A model generated the notes under the pieces. The model was given only the letters and a program-made list of their open reading frames with translations, was not told where the DNA came from and did no database searches. Positions 1 to 8,690 of a stretch of 17,303 nucleotides of DNA are shown piece by piece. The DNA lies in NCBI GenBank assembly GCA_000827265.1, contig KN834802.1, positions 352,548 to 369,850 on the forward strand. The letters are read 5' to 3'. The DNA is from Collybiopsis luxurians FD-317 M1 (lineage: Eukaryota > Basidiomycota > Agaricomycetes > Agaricales > Omphalotaceae). The position numbers and the translations under genes are program-made. Every line of letters begins with the position of its first letter. Within the stretch, counting starts at the first letter, position 1.

Positions 1-2023
1 TAAGCATCTCACTGCCATATCCCGGCATAACACAAAATGTTGGCAAACCTTGGGAGTGCACATAGTGTGTTGTTGTAGGATCATAGCCTCTGGACTTGTG
101 AAGATATTGTATTGCATTGATGATTGTAGGTGAAGCTTGTAAATAGCCCACACCAAGGCTCAGAATAATAGGTGGAATCCCAAGAAGGTTCATTGTTTCT
201 GATTTCATTTTAACTTTGCCTAAAGGATCAAATGACCAAAATGGGGAACAATCTGGTTTAATTTGAACTGTCAGCAGCCCATGACTCCAGACTTTCTCAA
301 CTGGTGGAAGAAAGAGAAAAGCTTGAGATATGGTGCCATGATGAAGTGTCTGGGGCAGATAATTTACAGGAAATGGGGGAATAGTCACTTGGTGTCGTAA
401 ATCACATATCATCCCTGTAAGTCCTGGTCAGGAACTGATAGACTATAACAGTCTTGGAGGCAAAACAACTGTTGGGAAGGTGGGGTCTGCACTTACTAAA
501 ACTTGAAAATTCCAGCTCTGCAATCTTCAGTTGATCTAAGATGTAGGGCAATTGAACCATCCAGCTATAATTAATTTGGGCCCCAGTATGGGTGTAGATT
601 TGGTAAGAGGAAGGGCCATGAAAACACCCTTCATAAAAATCATATGAAACCCTTAATCACAATCACTGAGAATGACTTGCAATAAAGTGGTTAAAGGAGG
701 ACCATTACCTGTCCCACCCATCTTGAAATCTCCCAATTTGGGGGCAATAGTTGTCAGGACTGTCAAAGATGTGCCAAGATCCCGAGATAAAATCCCCTTC
801 AGAAGACATGGGCATCTTGCCAACCACTTCTCTAGTGCTTGGATCAACCATTGAACCCAGATGACAGCCTGTAAAAGGATCAACAGAAATGTAATTTGCA
901 AAGCCAACAGACAGGTATAGAAAGTCGTCGACATTTTCTTCAATGGCATATTGGAAATATTGTTGAATTGCCTGCGATGAATGGAATTGAATCAATGGAG
1001 GAACAGAATCTTCAGGATTGACCCAGTAGCTCAAGTCAAGCCCATTAAAGGGAACATCTGGATAAATATGACATAGAGGTCCCCAGCAGAAAGTGCCATT
1101 TGAGGGGTCAATCCAAATCTCCTCTACAAGCAAAAATGAGGAGTTGTGGATGCTCTGGCAATATTTTTGCTTGGCTATCATTAGTGCATTAACATCTGCC
1201 AACTTAACTTTTTGTCATCCACCAGGGAAGATTTAGTAATTTTTGAACTCACAAGCCGCCATTTTATGTAGTTTTGGGCTACATCTGATGCTCTCATCCA
1301 TGCAACACTGAATGGAATGAATTCTAAAGTCCATCGAGGTTCATCAGTACTCTGACATAACATTTCTGAAAAGAGCTTACCTTGGTGAAATATTAGTGAC
1401 GGCGAGATTGAACGTGTGAAAGCATACAATTGCCAGCTATTGGCCTCGCTGTTCTCAGAATATGAATGGGCTTTGGCAACAATGAGTATTGATGATGGAG
1501 GCCTCACCGGACATGGGCAAATGATTCCAAGTCTGTTCTCCATCTCTGATATATATGGTAATGATTTGCTTCTGACTTTATATTACTGTCGCACCTCGTG
1601 GGCATTATCCCCTTCATATGTAATCGCCATAAATTTCTTTTCTCGCTTCTTTGACGCAAGCTTCACAACCTCAATCTTGACTGATAATTTTGGGGAGCCA
1701 GGCTCTCGATGAGCAGTAATATGATTTGCTTGATGCACTGAAAGTTGGTTTGTGGCTATTTGTTGTAGCACAATCATATCACCCCGGCGAACTTCTTTGA
1801 ACTGTTCATGTCTCGTGTCAGTTCTCAGCAAACGAGAAGAGAGTCGAACACGCACATCATTGAGATATGAAAGCTGACGACGTCTCTTTTTCCGTACTCC
1901 TGTGTCTATCTCATCTTCATAGGCATGACGAGATCTGGGATACCGGTGGATGATGGTTTGATTACCATGCACCACATTGAAATGAGAGGGAAATATTGTA
2001 ACATTTTGAGCCTGGTGGAACAT
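1..2023 (-). CDS. Family F protein, copy F1 (uncharacterised, 3' end beyond window)
   Basis: I read seven exons on the minus strand: 2023-1595, 1545-1508, 1448-1381, 1323-1253, 1202-709, 651-497 and 414-1. Every junction is GT-AG (introns 49, 59, 57, 50, 57 and 82 nt) and there is no stop in 556 codons. The protein starts MFHQAQNVTI..FNVVHGNQ, has a basic stretch (KKRRRQ), EVRRGDMIVLQ near the end of exon 1, EIWIDPSNGT in exon 5 and PFWSFDPLGK in exon 7. I chose the ATG at 2023 because the reading frame upstream has no ATG and the same start is found in F2. By comparison with F3 only about 40 codons in short exons are missing beyond base 1. The function is unknown. The layout resembles large Agaricomycete families of hypothetical proteins that I know from memory only. 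No signal peptide or membrane segment is evident. It is divergent from F2 across a 1.6-kb spacer. Confidence 0.8.
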
Positions 2024-2114
2024 TGGGTCCAGCGGAACGTATACAGCAGCGCAGACTACGCAAGGCAAGGTGGTGGATCAATGGAAGGATGAAAAACTGT
2101 TCGGCAAGTGGCAA

Positions 2115-2293
2115 GTATTGTGTTTTTTCACCCTCGGGTAAAATGGATGACTGGTCAGAAATTCCGTGGAAGACAGATGATTTTATATGCTGCAAGCAAT
2201 CCACAGCTCAGGTAGTGTATTTTTTCAGCCTCGGGTAAAATGAATAACTGGTCAGAAATTCTGTTCTATGCACTGCAAGGAATCCACAGCTCA
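2115..2293. repeat. Tandem duplication upstream of F1
   Basis: Two direct copies of about 97 bp (2115-2211) and 82 bp (2212-2293) stand head to tail. Each contains CTCGGGTAAAAT, then A[C]TGGTCAGAAATTC, then CTGCAA[G]AATCCACAGCTCA. A third short fragment (AAGTATTTTCACCTGGGGT) follows at about 2335. On the minus strand the unit matches the conserved leader of F2 and F3 (GGAATTTCTGAC...), so part of the F1 promoter or 5' leader has been duplicated. An effect on expression is only inferred. Confidence 0.7.
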
Positions 2294-2743
2294 TCGACGC
2301 ATTGACAATAGCTGTGATATACACACCGCAAATTAAGTATTTTCACCTGGGGTGAAGATAGTGGGGAAAGAGTTAATTTCAGGGGCTAAAGGAAGACAAT
2401 GAGTTCAAGGGACTAGTGAATACAGAAATTCCAGTGAGGCTAAGAAAGGAGCAATTTTACCTCACCAGAATGTTCAGGCTTCCTTTGCTGGGAACAACAA
2501 TTAGAATTTAATTTCTTCTGACAAATTGAGAAGTGTTGAATATCTATTGTCTTATGAATTTTACATTTTCGAAGAGGTCTGGAAATTTATTGTTTCCATT
2601 AACATTTCACAGAGCAATGGAAATTTGTATTTTCAACCCCACCGCGGCTCAGCGCGAGCTGGACCATTGTTCCGCTCCTTTACCAGGAAAACCCGCTGCC
2701 GCCAATGCAGGGTGCGAGCCGCTCACATGATTGAACCTGCCAC
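2294..2743. other. Intergenic stretch between F1 leader and Ty3 fragment
   Basis: No coding region could be supported. The short open frames here lack codon coherence and any recognisable motif. The left part is A+T-rich. From about 2640 to 2740 the base composition turns distinctly G+C-rich (CCGCGGCTCAGCGCGAGC), which suggests a junction between DNA of different origin next to the retroelement fragment. Confidence 0.4.
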
Positions 2744-3217
2744 GTGACATTATCTTGGAAGCAGCAAACTCGGCAAGCTAATCGCAAACGTCGATATGAG
2801 CCCTTCAAGGAAGGTGAACTTGTATATGTATCCACCAAAAATTTAACCTTCGAGAAAGGTCTTGCACCTGCCATACCCAATAACAACACAGTGAATGATA
2901 ATCCCACATTCCATAACATTAAACAACTTTCCCCCGCCGAGTTTGAGCTCTCGGATCCCAAGGATGACAACAGCAGAAGCATTTGGGCAGCTCAACAAAT
3001 CCATGTAATTCGTCAATTAGGGCACAAAGTTGATTGGTATCCTTCGGGATATTCCCGTTTGGCTAGAATTTTCAATGCCGAGGACAACGAGCACAAGTTT
3101 GCCTACTTCAACCCTGATCAGGAGGAAGGAGGACCAAAGCTTTCTATAGTCAACCTCGACACCAGGCTAATAAGCTGTAGATATTATTTTGGTCAACACC
3201 TCCTTGCAGCGCATTGA
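2744..3217 (+). pseudogene. Ty3/gypsy-like integrase C-terminal fragment, fused to unrelated sequence
   Basis: The open frame begins with a tract typical of the end of Ty3/Tf1-type integrases. QTRQANRKRRYEP is followed by FKEGELVYVSTKNL and KGLA, the small beta-barrel region that normally follows the catalytic core. The catalytic DDE core, reverse transcriptase and LTRs are absent. After about residue 45 the usual RKL..K[FY]IGP[YF] continuation is missing. It is replaced by about 110 residues I do not recognise (including PSGYSRLARIF and GGPKLSIVNLDTR). The frame then runs into the F-family leader, so its last residues (GQHLLAAH) come from the duplicated block that starts at 3195. It is therefore a chimeric relic rather than a working gene. 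The unrecognised middle part could be a divergent tail or a captured exon. Confidence 0.6.
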
Positions 3218-3606
3218 ATCAGCTGTCTTACACAGAATTTCTGACTAGGATCTGTCGTTTTAGACTTCCTCTTCGATATTTTGATTGTGATTAAGGCGTC
3301 TTCATTCAAGCCTAATTAATTTCTCTCTCATTCTGTAAGTTCATTCATTTCACCCGAGGCTGAAAGAACGAATAATAATAAATATAATTTCATGCTGTAC
3401 ACGAATAGATATATATCCTCATGATCAAGTCACACCTCGAGTCACCTGCTCCCTTCAATCTTTGACATCGCCGTTGCCTGTCCGACGAATCCTGTATTGT
3501 ATGTGTTATAATAAATACAATACCTGTCACATGCTGAACAGCTTTTCGTCCATCCACCACCTTGCCTTGTGTAGTCTGCGCTGTTGCATACGTTCCGCTC
3601 GACCCA
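3195..3606 (+). repeat. Leader/promoter block of family F, copy 2 (homologous to 8284-8690)
   Basis: This block is nearly collinear with the sequence upstream of F3, starting sharply at AACACCTCCTTGCAG. It runs through CAGCTGTCTTACAC[A/G]GAATTTCTGACTAGGATCTGTCG, the TTAATTAATTTCTCTCTC tract and CACCCGAGGCTGAAAGAACG up to the start codon. A diverged version lies upstream of F1 on the other strand. It probably holds the family promoter and 5' untranslated region. GTAAGTTCATTC at 3336 could be the donor of a leader intron, but this is unproven. Confidence 0.75.
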
Positions 3607-4220
3607 ATGTTCCACCAGGCTCAAAACTTTACAATATCTCCCTCCGATTTCAACGTAGTCTATGGTAATCAAACTGTCATCCAACAGTATCCCAGAAATT
3701 GTCATGGCTATGAAAATGAAATAGATAAGGATGTACGGAAAAAGAGACATCGTCAGCGTTTATATCTCGATGATGTGCGTGTTCGACTCTCTTCTTACTG
3801 GCTGAGGACTGAGACAAGTCATGATCAGTTTAAGGAAGTTCGTCGGGGGGATATAATGTGCTACAGCGATATCTTCACGATGGGATTCTCTCAACCGAGT
3901 CTCAATCTCCCATGCAAATCATAATACTACTCGTTGGAAACATGACAGGCCCAATTCATTGGTAAAGATTGAAGTTGTAAAGCTCGGTCAAAGAAACAAG
4001 AACAGAAATTAATGGTGATTACATATGAAGAGGATGAGGCTCACGAGGTACGGCAGTAGTATAAGTCAGAAGCAAATCATCACCATATATATCAGAAATG
4101 GAAAAGTGCCTTGGAAAGTTTTGCCAATGCCCGGTGAGGCCTTAGCTTTCGATCCTTGTTGTTGCTGAAGCGGATTGATATTTTCAAAATTACAGTGAGG
4201 CCAATAGCTGGCAATTGTAT

Positions 4221-4229
4221 GCTTTCACA
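4221..4229 (+). repeat. Target-site duplication, left copy (GCTTTCACA)
   Basis: This is identical to 5311-5319 across the inserted element. The flanking bases differ (T before and T after on the left, C before and C after on the right), which fixes the length at 9 bp unless one terminal base belongs to the element. Confidence 0.8.
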
Positions 4230-4258
4230 TGGGGTTAGTGATTTTAACGAGCAGCCAG

Positions 4259-4332
4259 CCTGAGCGTCCGAGCAGATATGAGCAGATACGAGCAGGTACG
4301 AGCAGGTACGAGCAAGTACGAGCGGGCCGAGC
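4259..4332 (+). repeat. Decamer repeats near the left end of the insert
   Basis: After AGCGTCCGAGC the sequence iterates a 10-bp unit close to GAGCAGGTAC (GATATGAGCA, GATACGAGCA, GGTACGAGCA, GGTACGAGCA, AGTACGAGC). The same word, inverted, stands near the right end at about 5270-5296 (GCTCGTACTTGCTCGGACGC). Repeated subterminal motifs of this kind are where hAT- and Mutator-type transposases commonly bind, so that role is a reasonable inference. Confidence 0.7.
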
Positions 4333-4689
4333 TACATCCAATATGCTAGGTAGGACTAGGTACTACACCATTTAGCACCCTTACGTGCCCTCAAGTAATT
4401 AATTCAATGATATTCAAGCAGCGAGAAGCAAGCCCACTTCTTTCGTACTCTCTAACTCATCTTGACAGCGAGGTCCAGAGTTTAAGTTGGACTCTGAAGG
4501 GGAGGAAGAGAAACCTCCTAATGATAAGTCCAGACCTAGGCTGCATATGATATTTTGCAAAACAAGGAGTCGGACTTAGTAATGTATGTATTTACTTCTA
4601 TACTGAATGTGATCTACCTATGCGACCTTCATTGATTCAGCTTTCTCCCCTGGACATAATTATACATCCTTATACAAGAAAGAGTACAG

Positions 4690-4853
4690 ATACATACGAG
4701 CAGGTGCAAGCAAGTACGAGCAAGTACAAAAAAGTACGAGAAAGTACGAGAAAGTACGAGCAGGTGCGAGCAAGTACGAGCCACCGGTTCGAGTGTCCAA
4801 ACCAAGTCCGAGCGTCCGAGCAATTTTGACGAGAGTCCGAGCAACTTCAACAA
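4690..4853 (+). repeat. Internal decamer repeat tract of the insert
   Basis: About ten units of the form [AT]ACGAG[CA]A[AG]GT (for example ACGAGCAAGT, ACGAGAAAGT and ACGAGCAGGT) are followed by AGTCCGAGCGTCCGAGCA and GAGAGTCCGAGCAACTTC. The words are the same as in the terminal tracts. A central copy of subterminal sequence suggests a nested insertion or internal rearrangement. An open frame across it is only a by-product of the repeats. Confidence 0.7.
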
Positions 4854-5310
4854 GTGTCTAAGCAACATCAGTACAGTTAAAAGTACATTAGTATGATATT
4901 TCATACATTGTTTCTATCAATTTCACTAAGTACAGAATGTCATAGCAAAATTCCCTCATTTTGTAACATTTAGCATAGCTAATGCAATGTAGTTTCATTG
5001 TGTTTATTGAAGATCAGGTCTTTGAACTCTGAGATTGCCTTTCCAAAGCAATAAAGGTTTCATTGTAGCATTTTACAAGCATATACCAAGCATAAGAGTG
5101 CTAGTTTCTTTGACATGTAATGCATGGATTAATAAAAAGATTCAGTATTTCATTCAATTATTATCTGATTATTGAGCCTTAATAGAGGTCTGTATCATGA
5201 TTTATTAGCTTTATGGAGCTGTATATCTATTAACAAAGCATTTCCATATGGCTCGGACCTCGGAGATTTTTGCTCGTACTTGCTCGGACGCTCGTTAAAG
5301 TCTCCATCCC

Positions 5311-5319
5311 GCTTTCACA
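5311..5319 (+). repeat. Target-site duplication, right copy (GCTTTCACA)
   Basis: This is the second copy of the 9-bp duplication. It continues directly into CGTTCCATCTCACTGTCGC, the remaining part of F2 exon 3, matching CGTTCAATCTCGCCGTCAC in F1. Confidence 0.8.
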
Positions 5320-5653
5320 CGTTCCATCTCACTGTCGCTGATATTTTACCAAGGTAAGTGCCTTTCATAAATGCTATGTTGAAATACTGATGATATGGAT
5401 AGACTTCAGAATTCATTCCATTTAATTGTGTATGGATGAGAGCGTCAGATGTAGTCCAAAACCACATACACTGGCAGTTTGTGAGTTCAAAAATTACTAA
5501 ACCTTCCCTGGCGGATGACAAAAAAATTAAGTTGGCAGATGCTAAGCACTGATAATAGCCAAACAAAAGTATTGCCAGAGCATCTACAACTCTCCATTTT
5601 TGGATGTAGAGGAGATTTGGATTGACCCCTCAAATGGCACTCTGTGCTGGGGA

Positions 5654-5987
5654 CACACTATTGAGGATGGTTGTATTGAAACAATGTCATTTGTGTACGT
5701 ATTTTTGCTGCCAGTATTGAGTTTTCGGTCTTTGCTGCATTACGGTTTACGCTGGGTCAATGTCGGTACCGACAAAAGGTGAAAGGGTAAGGAAAGGAAA
5801 GGGAAAGGCTTCAGCATAGCCTTTGCATTGAATGCTCTCCATGAAACTTTGGAGGCGCAGGGTGATGCTGGGCGTTCGTCGCAGGCCGCTATGTTCACGG
5901 CTGCGCTCCTTATATGAAGGGCTGTTAATGAGTTTAAGCATTTAATTCCTATCTTGCAAGGATTAGCTTGCGGAAGCGGTGTACATA
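5654..5987. other. Stretch between truncated F2 and copia LTR
   Basis: I see no gene here. It contains a purine-rich run (GGGTAAGGAAAGGAAAGGGA at about 5786) and short frames without recognisable motifs. The sequence starts exactly where F2 homology breaks off, so it is probably the other side of a deletion or insertion junction. Confidence 0.4.
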
Positions 5988-6325
5988 TGTTGGTAGTCGC
6001 CGTCTAATATTTAGCCCAGCGTCATTGGCTACACCATATGTTAATGTCCAAAGTAAGTATGCGGTGACTGTAAGTAGAAGTGAATAAACAATACACATAC
6101 CCTCAGAACAGGAGAGAGGTTCTCAGGGACAAGGTCTGAACTATCGAGTCAAATATATGTGCGTCGGCAGAAAGAATAGGAATAAGAATGACGATGCAAA
6201 ATGTGAAACGAGCTACAGAAAGATACCCACATGAAATCAAAGTGGAAGCAGAATGCATATACCCTAATCCACAAGCACAGACTCCAGATTCAGTCACGGG
6301 CCACTCATGCTGCAGGACACCAATA
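5988..6325 (-). mobile_element. Probable 3' LTR of a Ty1/copia element
   Basis: It lies immediately downstream of the copia RNase H remnant on the minus strand. Read on that strand it begins TATTGGTGTCCTGCAGCATG (6325) and ends GGCGACTACCAACA (5988). The ends would form the usual TGTTGG...CCAACA pair with one changed base at the start (TA for TG). The 338-bp length fits a copia LTR. No second LTR is present in the window to confirm the borders, and no target duplication can be tested because the element is truncated. Confidence 0.5.
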
Positions 6326-6645
6326 TGCTTACATTACCTAGATTCAGCACTCCTCTTGGTGCCCTGATACCACCAGTCAATTCCCGATGCAGAGATCATG
6401 AGATGATGTTTGTCCTTTGGGAGAGATTTTGTCATGATATTGGCAAGGTTTTGAGAAGAGGGGATAGGGTGAACGGCGACGCGACGGTCAGCCATGTAAT
6501 TGCAAACAAAGTGAAATCGAATATCAATATGCTTGGACAAATTGTACTCACAGCACTGATGCTATTGCAAAGCAAGTCAAGTGGATTATCCCCAAGCCCA
6601 AGTTCTACTTCATCCAACCAGCTTCGCATTTGCTGACGAAATTTG
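6326..6645 (-). pseudogene. Ty1/copia RNase H C-terminal remnant
   Basis: On the minus strand, RSWLDEVELGLGDN followed by PLDLLCNSISA is the RNase H part that precedes the CDN.[SA]A motif in copia polyproteins. It is followed in a different frame by LSKHIDIRFHFV, IPSSQNLANIMTKSLP and HHLMISASGI. These are the standard copia ending (SKHIDI..HF, ..NLADI.TK.LP). The change of frame at about 6550 and the loss of the usual residues between the two parts show a small deletion. Reverse transcriptase, integrase and gag are absent. The left part joins the 3' end of the 6605-7633 gene at about 6645, so the fragment marks a truncation or rearrangement point next to a host gene. Confidence 0.85.
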
Positions 6646-7633
6646 GAAACACTACCAAGTAAACGGAAATTCGGAGGGGTTGGGCAATCAATATGTTTAA
6701 TTCAACTCTACCTTTCTCACTATTCACATGTGTACAAGTCTGGGCAAGGTGATAAAGAGATAAGAAGCCGAGGCTATGACGAATCAAACTGAATAGACTG
6801 TGACACAGATTCGCAGGCTCCAGGGCCCACTCGAGCTCAGGCTCATTGTCCATCCCCTCCTCATGCAGCAAATGAATTGTCGACATCGCGTTCAAATGTA
6901 CGAGCTGCTGCATCTCCGGTCCGCGTCCGTATCCATGTCCATGTCCGTATCCGTACCCCCCTTTTATATCCAAATTCGCTTGCCCATCCACAGGAATATC
7001 CGGCAACGTCCCCCCACCCAAGCCTGTACCTGCACCTCCCCCACTCACAGCCATCTCCTTCTTCAAAGCCCGATTAGCCCTCTTCGCCGCCTTCTTCATC
7101 TTGGCATTCTCCCCTCCTGCATACACATACGTGTACCCACCCGTCTCACTTGTATCCGTAAAACTATGTCTCACCCCAGCCCCGCCTACACCACCAGCAC
7201 GGACAATCCTGTCCGGATCGAAATTCCCATCAAACGCCTCCTCAAGCTCCCTCCTCCTCTTCTGCCTCTTCCGCACGAAAAATAACACCGCGAGAATAAT
7301 TGCTAGCCCCGCCACACCACCCAAAATGTCTCCGACAATCTCCCCTACGTTGGATTTCGAACTCAACCCTGAAGAGTTGACGGGGTTATTGTTGGAGGAG
7401 GCGGAAGTAACGACAGAGCCAGCTGAAAGGACAGATTCGGTAGTGATGATAGTAATGACCGTTTGACCGTTAGCGTTGGTTGTCATAACGGTGGCTTGGA
7501 CGGAGGTGGTGAGTGGAGCTGTGAGGGTGCTGCTCAGCGTTGACGTGGCGCTGGCTGCGCTAGGGCCAGTACTACTCGAACTCGAACTCGCGGAACTGGA
7601 AGCAGACGAGCCTGACGAACTCGAGCTCGACAT
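6605..7633 (-). CDS. Ser/Thr-rich single-pass membrane protein with FDGNFDPDRI motif
   Basis: This is a 342-codon frame without introns. Residues 1-95 are almost entirely Ser, Thr, Ala and Asn and suit heavy O-mannosylation. They include TTNANGQTVITII and SVLSAGSVVTS. Residues about 96-120 form one hydrophobic helix (ILGGVAGLAIILAVLFFV) followed by a basic stop-transfer stretch RKRQKRRR. Then come FDGNFDPDRI (134-143), a Gly-rich region, and a Gly/Tyr/His repeat (GYGYGHGHGYG, about 226-236). There is no cleavable signal peptide, so the N-terminus-outside orientation is inferred from charge. The plan resembles fungal wall-stress sensors (Wsc/Mid2-like) and many Agaricomycete hypothetical proteins, but no Wsc domain is visible. 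The last residues (from about 325) are read from copia-derived DNA, so the native C-terminus is probably replaced or an intron has been missed. Confidence 0.75.
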   Translation of the reverse strand: MSSSSSSGSSASSSASSSSSSTGPSAASATSTLSSTLTAPLTTSVQATVMTTNANGQTVITIITTESVLSAGSVVTSASSNNNPVNSSGLSSKSNVGEIVGDILGGVAGLAIILAVLFFVRKRQKRRRELEEAFDGNFDPDRIVRAGGVGGAGVRHSFTDTSETGGYTYVYAGGENAKMKKAAKRANRALKKEMAVSGGGAGTGLGGGTLPDIPVDGQANLDIKGGYGYGHGHGYGRGPEMQQLVHLNAMSTIHLLHEEGMDNEPELEWALEPANLCHSLFSLIRHSLGFLSLYHLAQTCTHVNSEKGRVELNILIAQPLRISVYLVVFPNFVSKCEAGWMK

Positions 7634-8283
7634 GGTTTGGGAGGCGTCAAAATATTATTTTTAAATCGATTGGTATGTCGAGAATCTAAAGATAACCATG
7701 AAATGGGAGGGAATGGCAGTTGGGATATCAGTTCCTAGTTATCTGATAAATAGAACGAGGCTCACCTTTGTTTCTTAACCAACAACTTTTGTGTGGTACT
7801 GACGAACGGTACTTTTGGTTCCCTTAAACCTTTTCCTATTCATTTCGTATATCGACCAAATAAGACGAAAGAGGAGAGCCGAGAGATGGAAAAAGCTGAT
7901 TAGAGACCTGGAAATAAAGTTGCACAAAAGAACTAAGAAAGAGCGAGAGAGCGTCAAGGAGTCCAAATTCAAGGATTACTGGAACTGGTTGTACGAGTAT
8001 AATAGGTTTTCTTTTTCTTTTTGAATGTAATCAACGGCTTTGTAACGGAGTCGTATGGAGCAGAGAGAGCTCTAGGTCTGCTAATCACTGCGCTGCACCA
8101 ACAGCGTTCGTCGTCACCATACACGACACAGAGGAAGGAAGGAGGAAAGGTGGAAAAAGGTTAAATTTCGTTCGGTCATCTTCCCGGGCGCTTACTGTTG
8201 CCAGGCCGAAATCCGGCTATTTAAAGCCGTATCATTCCTGTCTTGATATATCACAGCTATGGACGTCAATGCGCTGTCTGTTT
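7634..8283. other. Intergenic spacer upstream of the 6605-7633 gene and of F3
   Basis: No supported gene. A basic 69-codon frame (7815-8024) and its antisense counterpart lack recognisable motifs. The near-palindrome CGGCTATTTAAAGCCG at 8214-8229 contains a TATA-like TATTTAAA. It lies 55 bp before the F3 homology block and could act as a core promoter for F3, although it is not part of the duplicated block. Confidence 0.35.
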
Positions 8284-8690
8284 AACACCTCCTTGCAGTA
8301 CATCGAATCAGCTGTCTTACACGGAATTTCTGACTAGGATCTGTCGTTTTAGAATTCCTCTTCGATATTTTGATTGTGATTAAGGCGTCTTCATTCAAGC
8401 CTAATTAATTTCTCTCTCATTCCGTAAGTTCATTCATTTCACCCGAGGCTGAAAGAACGAATAATAATAAATATAATTTCATACTGTACACGAGTAGTTA
8501 TTCTCATGATCAAGTCCCACATCGAGTCACCTGCTCCCCTCAATCTTGGACACCGCCGTTGTCCGGCGAATCCTGTATGTGTTATAATAGATACAATACC
8601 TGTCACATGCTGAACAGCTTTGCGTCTTTCCATCGATCCACCACCTTGCCTCGCGTAGTCTGCGCTGTTGCATACGTTCCCCAGGACCCA
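8284..8690 (+). repeat. Leader/promoter block of family F, copy 3 (homologous to 3195-3606)
   Basis: It is collinear with 3195-3606 and begins with the same AACACCTCCTTGCAG. An 8-nt length difference (GTCTTTCCATCGATCC against GTCCATCC) puts the upstream ATG at 8577 in frame with the gene here but out of frame in F2. The upstream ATG is therefore not conserved as a start. Confidence 0.75.

Larger units (their letters stand above)
4230..5310. mobile_element. Non-autonomous TIR transposon inserted in F2
   Basis: The 1081-bp insert splits exon 3 of F2. It is flanked by identical GCTTTCACA at 4221-4229 and 5311-5319, while F1 and F3 have this sequence once in an uninterrupted exon. The left end reads TGGGGTTAGTGATTTTAACG and continues AGC. 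The right end, reverse-complemented, reads GGGATGGAGACTTTAACGAG and continues C. They share GGG and the run TTTAACGAGC, so they form imperfect terminal inverted repeats of about 21-23 bp. No transposase is visible. A short open stretch near 4470-4580 (EEEKPPND..) is unidentified. An 8-9 bp target duplication fits hAT (8) or Mutator-like (9) elements, and I cannot decide between them. It inserted after the F copies had separated. Confidence 0.75.
3607..5653 (+). pseudogene. Family F copy F2, frameshifted, truncated and split by an insertion
   Basis: Exon 1 starts MFHQAQNFTI..FNVVYGNQ at 3607 and follows F3 closely to RRGDI. There GATATAATGTG replaces GATATGATCGTG, losing one base, and the frame runs to a stop. 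The degraded exon 1 continues to a splice-like GAG/GTACGG near 4048. Exon 2 (AAATGGAAAAGTGCC) and the start of exon 3 follow, ending at CTTTCACA (4229). After the 4230-5310 insertion the same exon resumes at 5311. The intron and the WMRASD exon are preserved up to CAGTTT. The next exon has lost one base (GCTAAGCACTGA instead of GCTAATGCACTG), creating stops. Homology ends abruptly at 5653 within TGCTGGGGA, so about the last 60% of the protein is missing. It cannot encode a full family member. Confidence 0.85.

Noticed and set aside
4620..4829. Small frames on both strands across the decamer tract
   Set aside because: Their regular composition (YEQVRAST-like repeats) only reflects the 10-bp DNA repeat, which is not a multiple of three but stays open by composition.
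5600..5782. Open frame starting MDVEEIWIDPSNG
   Set aside because: It is the truncated 3' end of pseudogene F2 running into unrelated sequence, not a separate small gene.
6800..7664. Several plus-strand frames opposite the Ser/Thr-rich gene
   Set aside because: They are antisense shadows of a Gly/Ser/Thr-rich coding strand. The minus frame has a coherent membrane-protein layout.
8559..8690. N-terminal extension of F3 from TTG 8559 or ATG 8577
   Set aside because: An 8-nt length difference puts the equivalent upstream ATG out of frame in F2, and F1 has no equivalent ATG. The MFHQ/MLNH start is conserved in all three.
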